DNA of 64,000 nt from Symsagittifera roscoffensis (Eukaryota; Xenacoelomorpha; Acoela; Convolutidae). This document shows positions 1 through 12,157 of the stretch, one piece after another (position 1 is the first letter of the stretch; the number at the start of each line of letters is the position of its first letter). A model generated the notes under the pieces. That model had not been told where the DNA came from. It did not search any database and saw only the letters and a program-made list of their open reading frames with translations. The stretch is from positions 46,440,381 to 46,504,380 of the forward strand of contig NC_087065.1 in NCBI RefSeq assembly GCF_963678635.1, written 5' to 3'. Position numbers and translations under genes: made by a program.

Positions 1-3000
1 AATACAGTTATTAATCTGCGGTTGGTTTTGATAAAACGTCAGGTAATAAACTAAGACAAAAATGGAAAAGTAACAGCAAAAAGTTGCGTCAAAAATATTG
101 GAAAGGTTGCAGAAATTGGTTCAATGATTTATTTTTGGTTTTGAAGCAGATACAAATTGAAGGTTTTTAAAGTTGTAATAATAAATAGCGAGAGTGGATA
201 TTTGATTTGATTAATTTGGGATGGGATTATGGAGCAAGTACAAACTCTTGTTATAATAATATCGGATTAATCTGCCAACAAGTCTAATCAATGGTCTGCA
301 GGATCCCACCAAATTCCAGTGGTGACCGAGATATTGACGTTTTGATCGCACTCCCGCAAAACCAATACTGCCACGGGGTATCCAAAACAAGTGTGAACCA
401 AATACGCACTAAAGTATCCCCCAAGTGGGCTAAATAAACTGAATCACGGCTGTATCTGCTAGCTGGCTGCTGGAGTCGATTTTATGACCCAAAGGTGCCG
501 CTTTATGACTGTACAAGTTGTTTTGCCAGAAGACTCAATTTTCCACCCCCAAATCACGAACTAGATAGTCTATAGTCTTTTTTTGCGGCGATTTACTCGT
601 TGATGCTAGTGTTCGCAGTTGTCGTCAATATAGTCTTCACCTCAATCTTCACCGCAATATAAATTTCAGGATCTAAAATGAAAAACTTCACTTTCGATTT
701 TATCTTGAAATCATTTCATATATCCTTTTTTGAGCTAGAATAAAAATTAAATTGCTGTTTTTGACAGCCATTAGCAATAGACAAGACGCATTAATATTTT
801 ATAACCTTGTTTCTACCATTTATTTTGTTTATTTTTGTCTGAACTCAAAGTGATAATGATTATCAAACTCATTTTTCCTGAAAGATGAAGAAAAATTTAA
901 TTACGTTGTTGACGGTGCAAAATGTTTTAACGATATCGAGCTAGACCGTAAGCAATAAGTTGTACTTTTTACGAATCTCAGGAGGGGCTAGGAATAGTTA
1001 GTTGCCGGTAACTTCACTAGCGTTTTTCTTTTTGGAGACTGAGTATTTCAAAATCAATTTTTTCGATGTATAATTTTTATTTTTTATCTCGCACTTTTCT
1101 TGCAATTTTTTGTTACCTATAATCAATTAAAATGATGTCGCGAAATTATCTTGAAAATTCACAACATACTCAAAGAAAGGTTTTCAATACAATGTAATCA
1201 AATTTCAAAATACAAGAAAAAACAAGTTTTCACCAAGTTTTCACTACAATCTGGACTATTTAAAGTTAAGAACAAAAAAAGCTTTTGGCTTTTGGACACA
1301 ATTTTTATGGGACGGCACTTTGCTTACAGCTAAACAAAAAAAATAATCATAATAAAAGTTTTCCTGCGAACTGCAGTGGAGCTATCACTAAACCTTATCA
1401 GGTCAGTCCAAAGATGGTCCATTGTAATATTTACACAAATTCCAGACTGAGTCATTTTGTTATCTGAAGTCCTTTTTTGCGACTCAAGACCGTTTTTTGC
1501 ATCTTGAATTTTCATAAAGTAACAAAATTGTAGCCAAAATTGAGCGGAACTTGGTAGACTTGAAGCTACAGGTCAAGTGCCCACAGTATTTTTCTATTTA
1601 GACCAGGTTTGACAATAAAGTTAATAGTTTTTGGTAGAAAAAAATTGTCCCAAATGAAGATATCGACTCCTTCGATTAAAAAATCAGTGTGACTATTTAT
1701 AGGACAGAAGGAATAATCAAGTTTTTGCCCGATACAAAAGCGTTGATTATATCCAGGTTTAACAGCGGTGAATTAACAGCGTTGATTATTTCCAGACCAA
1801 TTTCGGCATTCGAAATCATAATTTTAACAAAATGATTTATACACCAGAGGCAATATTGGCACCCTGAGTTTGAAAACAAAACTATATCTCCAGCTAAAAC
1901 TTTTGAAAAAATTCTCGAAGTTAAAAAAGTTTGGGGGTTGCTTGCTTCGGCCGTAAACTTGAACTAAGTTATGACCTTATCTACGAATTCATCCAAGCTG
2001 CTGAAAACTTGAGTCCCAATTATTTAAATGTGGCAATATATTCCGAACCCAAATTTTTTCAAAATTCGATTGCAAGCCTGGTGGTATGATTAAATTCCTG
2101 TACGGCCAATGTTAAAATACTTACTTTTTTATAATGGCTAATCGGGGAAGGAAAAGCAAAAAAAAATAAAAACTTGTAGTTTATGAAACATTTCTTAGCA
2201 AAACTTACTAAGAGCCAGTAAAAAGGCAGTGGGAACTTTGGGGTACTTGTTGATTCTATAATTAAATTGTATGAAAAAACAATATTGATTTGGATAAAAA
2301 TTTGTACTTGAGTTCATTTTAAGCTGAAATTTTTGTGGCAAGAATTATTTACTGATACAAACGTCTCTGACCTCTTTCATTGAAATAATGTCTCAGTATC
2401 TTAATAGGTGTTGTCTCAAGCTTTCATTTTGTCAATTATTGTTCCAACCATTGAAAATGGGGAGGAACTTTGTATTCTGTGTGTTTTAGTTTTCCTTTTT
2501 GTTTTCCACGCAAAATCAGGCACCACAATTAATCATCGAACCGGACTGGGTTGAGTGATATATCATTTAAAACCCTTTCAGTTGTGATTCGAACCCCATT
2601 AAAAAGTTCCCAACATTTTTTTTTAGTGTCGAGAAAGACCGGTTTGAATTTTCAGTCTTGATTTGAGCAAATAAAGCGAGCGAGCAGGCTCACAACAGCT
2701 GAATTATGCCTAATTTGAGACTTTAAAACTTAATTTTAAGCAAGTTAACTCGCTTTTGGAGTATTTTAGCTTCATTCTTGGAATCAAAAACTTCAAAAAA
2801 CTTATCAAAAGTTTTCTGCAAAAATTTTTGAAAAATATATTTTTTTTAGTTTTTCAAGTCATTTTTTGAAAACAAATTTTTTGTCCAATTTGCCTATTTT
2901 ACAATGACTGTCTAATATGCAATAATTATGTTTCTACGCCAGATCTTTTTTTAATCACACCAAGCAGAAAAAAGTTAAACTAATTTGAAAAAAAAGCTTT

Positions 3001-5880
3001 CTAAACCGTAGTTTTCTAAAGACTATGGTCGAAACATTCTGTGCTTCTTGCAAAGTAACCGGCTATCATTGTTAAACACTTTGTGTACTGTTTTTGGACA
3101 GTTATTTCCACGAAACAAATTTTATAGAACACGAATTTTTTGTGAGTTTATTTATTTTCAGTTGTCGCACCGAGGAAAAGTTTACAAAAATATTTCAAAT
3201 GAAAACGTTTAAAGGGTAAACTTTAAAAAAATCAGCCAATCTTTTTAACAGCTCTTTCAAGATTCACTGCTATTATTCTTCTTTTAAAAAGTATGAGAAC
3301 TCTTTTTTTTTTAAATAAGTTACTTCTTCTAAAACCCATTTTGAAAATAAGTATCAAATTATCATAATAAGTTCCTATCAATTATGGTATATGCAAGAGC
3401 AACAAACTTGATACTATTTAAAGATTAATCGTAGAAACAGGGATAATTTGCAAAATATCATTTTGTCAAGTTGATAATGTTTACAGTTTTAATATTTCTG
3501 TAAGTTGCTGCAGGCAATTTTTTGGGAAAAAAAAATAAAAAGCAGATTCTCAATCTCAAAATAACACCTTTTTTCAGACGTAACCGGAAAACAAATTTGT
3601 CAATTTTTGTGAAAAAAGGCGGGCTTACCTTTAGCTCAATTTAAGCTATATCTGTAGCAATTTCTTAAAATGTGTCTGCCTGTTGTTGGTTTTGATCTGG
3701 CGTTGATCTTTTTTATAACTTCATCCCGGAGGATTTTGAACAGTCTGGACATTAGCTGATTGTTACTAACCAGGTGAATATTACCTGGTTATTGGGATTG
3801 CACCGGAAGAAGCGGCGGACAGTCTCGGTTAGCGAAAATCAGAGAGGAATCAGTGGTAAAGACAGTGTACCTAAGAAAGGAAATAAGACAAGATTGGCTT
3901 TTGAAGATGAGCAGACGAATTAGTGAATGAAGGGAAAAAACGAGCCAATTCCAAGTTGAATGGAATTTAGGAGTTATTAGGAGGTAGCTATTATTGTCCC
4001 ATTGGTAGCCATTCGACTGTCGCTTACTTCAATATCAACATTGAAAAAATATTCCAATACTTTTTAAGATTTGAACCAATATTTTGGTGTAGTTTTTATA
4101 ATTTAACTATGGTATTTTCAGCTATAGTTGGATTAGGTGAAATCACTGATGCGTTTTTCTTCGACTTGCCTCTTATTTGAAGCCTATTGGTTGAAAAAAA
4201 AGGTAGACTAAAAATCTTTTCGGAGTCCCGCCGCGACCATTGTCACTTTACAAAGCGGCAACCGGGAAATAATGAGAGAATGATGCGATAACGCATAAAA
4301 AGATCAAGCCAACATTTATAAATAAGAGGCACAACAGAATTGACAAAAAGAATCGCACGTCTCTATATTATGCAGTTTAGCCCTTCGCTTAGTACACTGA
4401 ATGATGTTCTTTTTGCAGCGAGCAAAAAGGGAATCATCATAAATAAGTCACTATGTGTTCCAAGTTCGACCAAAAGTGGTTCAATTTTTAATCCGAGAAT
4501 TAATTATTTTCCCACAAAAGGTAAGACTACCATTAGCTGAAGGCGTTTAAGATTGTCGATGCCCGGGCTGATTTTAACGTGATGTTTTCTTCGAATAATG
4601 GAACTATTAATGGAAATATAGCTCTTTGCTAAAATGGGAGTGTTTGTTGCTTACAATAGAAGACAACAACAAGGAAACAATTGAAGGCTAGAACGATGAG
4701 GTGAAAATGAAGTAAACTTGTTCTAAAATGCTCCAAAAACAACCAAAGGCATAAATAAAACACTTCAAAGAACCTTAAATGATTAACTTATCAGCACTTT
4801 TACATTCTTTTTGATGAAAAACAAGTGGAAATGTCAAAGCTTTACCTAAGTGAAATCAATTATAGGGGACGGAAACACCATGTGAACTTTACAGGTTATA
4901 AAATTACGAGAATGACAACAAACACTTCAAGAAAAAGAGGAGCCCCAGAATAATGAAAAAGCCCGCAATTTCTGCAAAAAAAAAAACAGCCAGATCAAAT
5001 ATTGGCTGTTCAAATTGTTTTTTAAATACTTTAAATTTTTTGGCTGTAAGAAGATAGTTACGTATATTGTAAAATTTCTGCGATCTGGAAGGTTGTTTTG
5101 AACTTTATGGTTTAATTATTCTAAGGCCTTCTTGCAGTAGCAATGCAATCAGGTACTCTTAATCTGGGAACTTATTTAGTTTCTTATCACTAAAACTGTT
5201 AAAATATAATCATATAAAAAAAACTCCTACCGCTGTTTTTTCTCAACAAAATGTTACAATTTTGATTTAGAATTCAGCATCCAGTTTCCTGTGTTAGTAA
5301 TCAGTTAATTTACAGTTTTATCAAAAATGTTCACTGAATTGTGAAACAATCCAATATGCTATCAAAAATCTTTCATGTTCTCTCGTTTTCCTGTAAAAAT
5401 AACCTATTCACAGCATCACCTCTTTAAAGAGAGATGAGTATCAGTGAGGGGTAGGGAGATGAAAGAGAATGAGTATTCGTTCACAGATTATCGAAATGGT
5501 AGTTCACGATAAGACATGCGAAAGGATAGGTAGCAAAAATTTTTGTTAAACAAAACAATTATAGTTGAAAAATGTAAAGCTTTTACAACAGATTGCAACA
5601 ATATTAAATTAACAAAAATTTTGAACACTTTATATTGGCTTATGTCTAAACTTTGAAGCGTGGAAAAGTAACCTATTTATCAATTTCCCAAATTGACAAA
5701 AACGATAGTCATACAATTTTCATACAATTTTTTACATTTAAAAAATTAAATCAATTTTTTTATTGAGAATTACATGTCAAGCTTTCTTCCCTAAATTACA
5801 AACTTGCAGTTTTTTGTTTTCTCGCGTTTCAAAATTATTATGTTTTTTGCTTGTTTCCAACCACAGCAACTCTAGATAAC
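1..5880. other. No supported gene; AT-rich DNA
   Basis: Apart from the interspersed repeat at 2430-2830 I see no gene. Two GC-richer islands stand out. At about 284-483 a minus-strand frame of roughly 66 codons is open (..D-T-P-W-Q-Y-W-F-C-G-S) but has no start or splice support. At 3765-3860 a short open stretch ends at a possible donor. Neither is called. Confidence 0.5.
2430..2830 (+). repeat. Interspersed repeat (family with GGCACCACAATTAAT core)
   Basis: GTTTTCCACGCAAAATCAGG and GAGTGATATATCATTTAAAA recur in the same orientation at 48860-49190, including the stretch after it (CAGGCTCACAACAGC versus CAGGCCCACAATAGC). They recur inverted at 26625-26830 and within the 46.3-48.7 kb duplication. 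Confidence 0.55.
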
Positions 5881-5903
5881 AAATAGATAAAGGTAGGAAC
5901 ATA

Positions 5904-6430
5904 ATTGTTCCGACCTTCGTAACGAAAGTAACGGAATATTTGTGCTCGGGGTGGGTTTTTTTCTTCAGACGAATTTCGACTTTTTAACTAGCCATTTTCA
6001 CATTTTTTATACCATTCAAAAGTTATTGTTGTCTTGTGCTTAAACTTAAAATTAACTTAACTGTGATCATTTTTTGTAAAGTTATGGGGGTTCAAAGATT
6101 GCCATTTTGGCCAATTTGCGACAATTAACACGCGATATATTTCGCTCTATTAACGCGTAATCGGAGATTTAATTCGTCTTAGAAATCGTTCCAAATTGGT
6201 TGAAGGAAGCTTTTTTGACATAATTGATATGTTATTAGGAGCGAAATCTATCACTTAGTTTTTTATATGGCGTGTGGGGGGATAGTTTTTAAATAAATCT
6301 TTCAAGAAGTTTTGAATCTTTTTTTTTATTTTTCAGTTACATTTAGTTTTTTCATGTTATTTTTTTCTCCATAGACCTTAAAAAGCAGCCGGAACATTCA
6401 GGGCCTCGCCCTGATAGGAGCAGTCTTGTT
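5904..6430 (+). mobile_element. Helitron2/Helentron-like element, full length
   Basis: Starts TTGTTCCGACCTTCG and ends GCCGGAACATTCAGGGCCTC..AGCAGTCTTGTT, with the same internal block (AATTAACACGCGATATATTT) as the 43-kb array. About 527 bp. Confidence 0.7.
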
Positions 6431-6659
6431 GAAATTTCTCATAGAATAAATGCATTCTGAGATAATGACAAGAACTAAAACTAGATCTGAAGCAAATGTG
6501 TCATAAAAGAACACAATTTCCTACAAATGGCGCTGGAAAACTCTCGCGGAGTATTTTTATTTCATTTCAAAATATGCGTGATTTTTAAATCGACGAAAAG
6601 TCTGAAATTCATCAGAATGAAGCTTTTCATTAATAATTGGAGAAATAAACTAAAAACAA

Positions 6660-6725
6660 ACAAAACTGCTCGTATTTCAGGGCAAAGACTTGAATGTTGC
6701 GACTGCCCCTTAATCCATATCGAAC
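6660..6725 (-). repeat. Helitron-like 3-prime end remnant
   Basis: CTGCTCGTATTTCAGGGC and GAATGTTGCGACTGCCCC match the element's hairpin end in reverse. Confidence 0.4.
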
Positions 6726-6784
6726 AAATTTTGGGAAAAAAATTTAGAAAAAAAACTTTAAATTTTAGAGAAAATCAAAATTTA

Positions 6785-7008
6785 ATTGCATAAATTTGAA
6801 TCGTACGAAAATAATACGACCGATTAGCTAGCCTCAATTAAATATGCAACAATTTTGTTGTGCGGGGTAATTCACTAATTCACCACGCATAACTAGTTCG
6901 CGTTACGCTCAGAACATTACAAAAAAAATCTACAAAACACGTGTAGCTCAGTTGAGAGCATGGCCAAACTGGAAAAAGTCAAACTCCCAGATTTTTTTCA
7001 AAAAAATG
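6785..7008 (+). repeat. tRNA-like SINE fragment
   Basis: TAGCTCAGTTGAGAGCA at 6944-6960 is a good tRNA A box, and AGTCAAACTCCCAG at 6977-6990 is a weak B box. No cloverleaf can be drawn, so this is not a tRNA gene. The 5-prime body (TTAGCTAGCCTCAATTAAAT) recurs at 53230. The hAT MITE at 7017 interrupts it. Confidence 0.55.
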
Positions 7009-7458
7009 ATCGGAGGCAGGGGTAGATTTACGAAGGGTGAGGGGGTGGGTTTGGACGAACCTTTTTTTCCCTCAAGGGTTTGACCCCCTGCCAACCCAAA
7101 GGGTCCCCCCTTTGTACTATCTTGTGATATCCATTTTTGGCAAAGGACCCTAAAATTTTTCTAAAAGCGCCTTTGGCGCCAATATTTTCTAATTTTGAGG
7201 GGGGAGCGCGCGACAAAAAAACTTAATTTTTTGGTCAAAATTATAAAAAAATTGCCTAAACACGCTTTTATGGCCTGGTTTTTAAAAGTTTGCCTGCGGC
7301 GCAGAAAATTTGACCCAAACAAGTTCCTTTTAGTATTTTGGGAGAGCTCGTAAATTCACATTGGTCACCTAAAAAAAACGGTCGACAAAGTTTTCGAAAA
7401 TTTTTTGAATATCCGCCCCCTCCCTCAAAAAAGTCCTAGATCCGCCCCTGATTGGAGG
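7009..7458. mobile_element. hAT-type MITE with 8-bp target duplication
   Basis: The element occupies 7017-7450 and is flanked by ATCGGAGG (7009-7016) and ATTGGAGG (7451-7458), 7 of 8 identical. Ends are CAGGGGTAGATTTACG and, inverted, CAGGGGCGGATCTAGGAC. A CAG start with an 8-bp duplication is the hAT rule. It has no transposase. It interrupts the tRNA-like repeat at 6790-7008, so it is the younger insertion. Confidence 0.85.
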
Positions 7459-7795
7459 TAAAACATCTTTTCTTTATATTTGATTTCAGTGAGACAAAAT
7501 CTTCAATCATCGGGATCAAAAAAATTTTTTGTCAAAATTAATATTTCGATCTCCGAAAACTCACTGAATAAAAAAACGACCCAGCGTAAAAATTCCGTTT
7601 TTTTCGAAAGTGCTTGAATTTTTCAGGAGAATTTTGGAAGTTGCACTTGTCATGCAATTCCTAAATTAGGAATTGTATGAGTAGAATCTTCTTATAGACT
7701 CATCGTATGGAGTTGTATGAGTAGCATTTTTGTTGCAAGCAAGTCAACCCGGGTTGTTACTTATTACGTAAGGTTGAGAAATAATTTCTAATTTG

Positions 7796-8297
7796 AACAA
7801 GACCGCTCGTATCAGGGCAAAGACTTGATTGTTCCGACAGAGTTTTAGTTTCTAATGAACGTTTTCAAATTAAATGTCTGAAGAAATTTTCAAAAGAAAT
7901 CTGAGAAAATTTCAAACAGTTGTTTTTTGTTTTTTTTTCTGAAATTTATTACCCCAGACGCTATGTAAAGTACAAAGTGATATACATTGCATAATAGCAA
8001 ATTATTGAATAGACAAAAAAGCATTCCTCAATCCAGTCTGGAATGATTTATAAAATGAAGCAAATTTCCGCTTAGGCGTTAATAGCACGAATTATAGCGC
8101 CCGTTAATTGTCCCCATTTTGGCAATATTTAAGCCCCATAGTTTTATGAAAAATCATCACAGGTTAAAATACTTATAAAATTCACGCTCAGAACAACAGT
8201 ACATGAAGCTTAGAACAGTGATATAAAAAAAATCCGTCATAAATTGCTAGTTAAAAACCACCCGGAACCACCCAAAAAACTTCGAAAGTCGGAACAA
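7796..8297 (-). mobile_element. Helitron2/Helentron-like element, full length but diverged
   Basis: Begins AACAAGACCGCTCGTATCAG and ends AAAGTCGGAACAA (plus-strand view). The hairpin is imperfect. Confidence 0.6.
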
Positions 8298-9234
8298 AAA
8301 CTTACTTCTCTTTATTCTCCGAATGATAAGTCAGATACTAAATTGCAAATATCGTTTTATTCAAGTGTCAAATCTCTTGTTGAAAATCAGTTGCAGGTCT
8401 TGAAATCGACCAGCATATAAAAACTGACTTGTCCTCTGGTTAAAATATACAAATAAACAATTGGCATAAACAAGGCTCAGAAATAAAATTCAGATCACTT
8501 ACAGAAAGCTTCAGCTATTTCCGATGAGAAAAAATTTTATGGTCTGAAGCTGAGTATGCTTGAAGCTAATTTTGCAGAATGTGTTACAGGCCATATAAAA
8601 CGCCAATTTTGATTACACGTGCTGTCAGCATTTTGGCTGTATTAAGCGGGTTTAATAAATGGGTTATTTCTATATTAACGCTCTCTTAATTCAGTCTACC
8701 ATTTTATGAGGTATATATTTAGACTTCTTATTTCAGATAGAAACTACAAAACGTCAGGTGATCTGGTCGAGAAAACTATTATAGTAATTGTATTCTTAAA
8801 CGAGGTTTCAAATTTGACACTACAATGCATTTGTTTTCGAGAAGTACAATTAGGAAAAGCCTTGTTAACAATCACACAAACCTTCTTATCTTTCTTGTTA
8901 AGAACCAGCGGGCAATTAAACAATAACAAACCATTGAGACAAGTTTGCTCAAGTAGCTGCTTAATCTTAGGGCCGAAATTGTTGGTTTGCTCTCTTAATC
9001 AGACCTCAGATTTCGAAATAATAAAAGAATTGACCCCAAAACAAAATTTGGCATCTTCTTTGTTGTTCAAACTGTTTCATCACATTTAGGTCTATTATAT
9101 TTGACTAATTTATCATAGAAAAATCAGTTAAAATCGTTGTTGAACTGATGCATGTTTGGCTATTAACTTGAAAATTACATTTGCGAAAATTTTTGCTAAC
9201 AGAAAGCGCATAAGAATTGAGTCGCCGGCTTTAC

Positions 9235-9346
9235 CAGTGGTTGGCATGCCAAACATCCTCCGGCTATTCTCGGGGAATGTTTCTGGCTCAGTGACTACTT
9301 TCCCGCGCAGTAGAGCTCCATGCAAACCAATGCATGTTCGCACCGC
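9235..9346 (-). CDS. Isolated candidate exon in a GC-rich island
   Basis: 112 bases between an acceptor (TTAGAGCCCTTAG) and a donor (CACTG/GTAAAG), phase 0 to 1. It encodes A-V-R-T-C-I-G-L-H-G-A-L-L-R-G-K and then V-T-E-P-E-T-F-P-E-N-S-R-R-M-F-G-M. The island is far richer in G and C than the DNA around it. I do not recognise the protein. It could be an exon of a gene extending beyond the window, an alternative tail of the basigin-like gene (phase fits), or a fragment of an unrecognised element. Confidence 0.3.
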
Positions 9347-12089
9347 CTAAGGGCTCTAATGTCGAGAAACAGACTCCGAATCCAGCTACTATGAGCGATA
9401 CGGACACGTTCCAAAATAAGAAACAGCTTTTCCCTATTTCAAAAAGGTAAAATCGAGTTATAAAATTGAATATTAATAAAATGAACGACCAGGAGCATGT
9501 TGTTTTTGGGAAGACCCATGTTTAAAGAAGTTTGTTTGTGATCGGGCAATTTCCTGAGCATCAAAATTACATGAGCATCAAAATACTTTAAAGAAAATCT
9601 TCAACTCGAAAACTATCTTGAACTCCGATAGAAGCATTTCTACTGCTTTCTTCTAGAAGCATTTTGAAAACTCACATTATGTACAATTACTAGAACTTTT
9701 AATCATTTTTAGTTTCATTTGACGAAAAGAGCGAAAAGCGGAAACATTTTCTAGATGGCGGAAAAATTTTGCAGTTCTTAGTTTTCTACCGATGAAATGA
9801 ACAAAACTTTCTTCGAGTTTTTGTCCATTTTTTGTAAGTATTTAAGATTCATAGCTGAACCGTCGGCTTATGATGGTTGAAACTATTATAAGTTTTTAAG
9901 GTGGATTACTACTTTCAAATTAAATTATGCAAAAAACAAAAACACAAAACTTCACGAAGAGAAAAAAAGCATACATGAAGAATTGTTAAATCAAAGAAGC
10001 TAGAGTGTACAATCTTTTGAAAGGAAAACTACCCTAACCAAGTTTTCTTGAGTTTTTTTTTCAAAAACTGATATCATAGATCGAATCACGTGGCTTCAAT
10101 ATAATTTGATAATAAACATCACTAGACGCAGATTTGCGATAACTGGATTTGCGTTGTAAAAAAAACATAACACACCACACAATCAATAATTATTCAACTA
10201 CAATTTATTTGACAATGGTTGGTAACGAGAACTACACCTGATGAAAACAGAAGCAAAATAATCCATTCTTTTAAAATAGATGAGTTTTGATCGATTATTT
10301 CTATAAAATCAATTTATTTTTTAAATCATTTTGAAAAGTTCTTTTTGTGAAGCATTATAGTTTTGAATTGAATTTAAATATATATATTTTTTGAATGATC
10401 TGATAGTTTTTTCTGTTTTATATTCTACTTAAAACTAACTTTGTAAAAAAGCAGACCTTGAGTTCTTGAGTTTCCAGAGTGATTCACATAAAATAGCTTT
10501 TGTTTTCAGGGTTTTGATGAGTTCTAACAAAAATAGCTTGTTGCTATGAAAGCAGCGAAGAAGACTTTGACTACAGTTATCTTCTGCTCAAATCATAGAA
10601 AAACAAATTTTGTTCTGAATGCGCGCAAACTTTGTTCTGAATGCACGCACTAGGGGTGTGATAGACCCTAGACTCATGAGTGGAGGCTTTGAACTTGAAT
10701 CAAATTACCCATTTGTTCCATAATCTACTGGTAAATATTCGTAATGTCCAAAATTTTTACACTTTTTAACCACTTCTGTATGCGAATTTGCAATTTGCAA
10801 GTAATTTCCTCAAACTTAAGTGGATTTTGCAACAATTTTGTTATTCATTTTAAAAACGTGGATAACCAAATGAGGATTCCGATCACAAATTATGGAATCT
10901 GGTCCCTTAAAATACGGATTCCGCAAAAGCGCAACCCATTTCTTTATGAATTATTGATTGTTTTTGGTTTCCCCATTTTTTGTTCCGGTTTTGCAAACAT
11001 TTTTTGCAAACATTTTTTGTTCCAGTTTTGCAAATATTGCTGTTTTTGGAACAAACTGAAAAAAAACAATGTTTTAGCAATTGTATCTGTACTTCGCATA
11101 TGCAGAAAATTTCCTAAAAATGAGCTTATTTGCAGATTCCACCAGTAGAGCCATTTTAAGCCCGCTCCAAAATTCGCTATCAAATCACAAAACACCTAGT
11201 TCTCATGCTTGAAGAACCGAATGCTCGAAAATTATTTTTGCTTACTTTCAGCTAATCAGAATTGAGTATTAAAAATCTGAAAATAAATCGTGAAAATCTA
11301 CAAGTAGGAAAATAAATCCAGGTCATTAGTGTTAATACTGACCGATTAGATAATAAGCAGATGAGTTTTGAAGACTGAAAAAGTCTTATGATTTTGGCCC
11401 CCCTAGTCTTGATGATTATCTGAAAAGTATTGCGGTTGTAACCCGCAATTTGTAATATTTTTGTTTATTTTCCACTGAATTAATACATTTTCTGTTAAAA
11501 TTGACTTCGATTTTGTGAGAAAGGCATTTAGCCAATAGAAACGCTTAGCGATTTTGATTGAATGAAAGAACCCTCCCTAGTTTTGATTCCTATTCAAAAA
11601 TTCAAAACAAAAATACTTGGTCAAGTTTTAATATTGAGCTCAGAAGAAAATTCCAATGCTTTTTCAAAATGAATAGTGACTTTTTTTGCTCAAAAAGCGC
11701 AAAAACCTAAGCGATTGTGTTAAGTTGACTCGAATCACAACTTAGAGAGTTTTTTTAATGATATATAACGTGATCAGAATTGTGGTATTACTTGGGTTGA
11801 AAACTTAAAAGAAACCTAACAATAACATTTTCGCACTTCTGGGTTCAGAGAAACCCACTTTTTGGTTTCTTATCTAAACATAAAAAGTTTCCCAATGTTT
11901 CCTAAAAATTTAACTACCTCGTCCATGTTTAAGACAAGATTTATCGAGCATAAAATTTGAAGACAATGGCATTTTGGCCTTTGCAGCAAATTTTTAACAT
12001 TTTTTGGATTCAGTCGTTTTGTCATGTATTTGTCACATTTTAAATAGCGAGCGGGGGATGTTTTTTTCACATTTTTTCAAAAAGAACAA

Positions 12090-12157
12090 TTATTCCATAG
12101 ACCTTAAAATGCACTCAGAACGTTCATGGCTTCACCCTGATACGAGCAATATTGTTT
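12090..12157 (+). repeat. Helitron-like 3-prime end remnant
   Basis: ATAGACCTTAAAATGCACTC and TTCACCCTGATACGAGC match the last 70 bases of the family, with a degraded hairpin. Confidence 0.45.

Noticed and set aside
3765-3860. Minus-strand exon-like stretch L-T-E-T-V-R-R-F-F-R-C ending at CAG/GTAATA
   Set aside because: Its acceptor is weak and there is no partner exon or recognised similarity.
6941-6995. Possible tRNA gene
   Set aside because: The A box is good but the B box is weak and no acceptor or anticodon stems form; treated as a SINE remnant.
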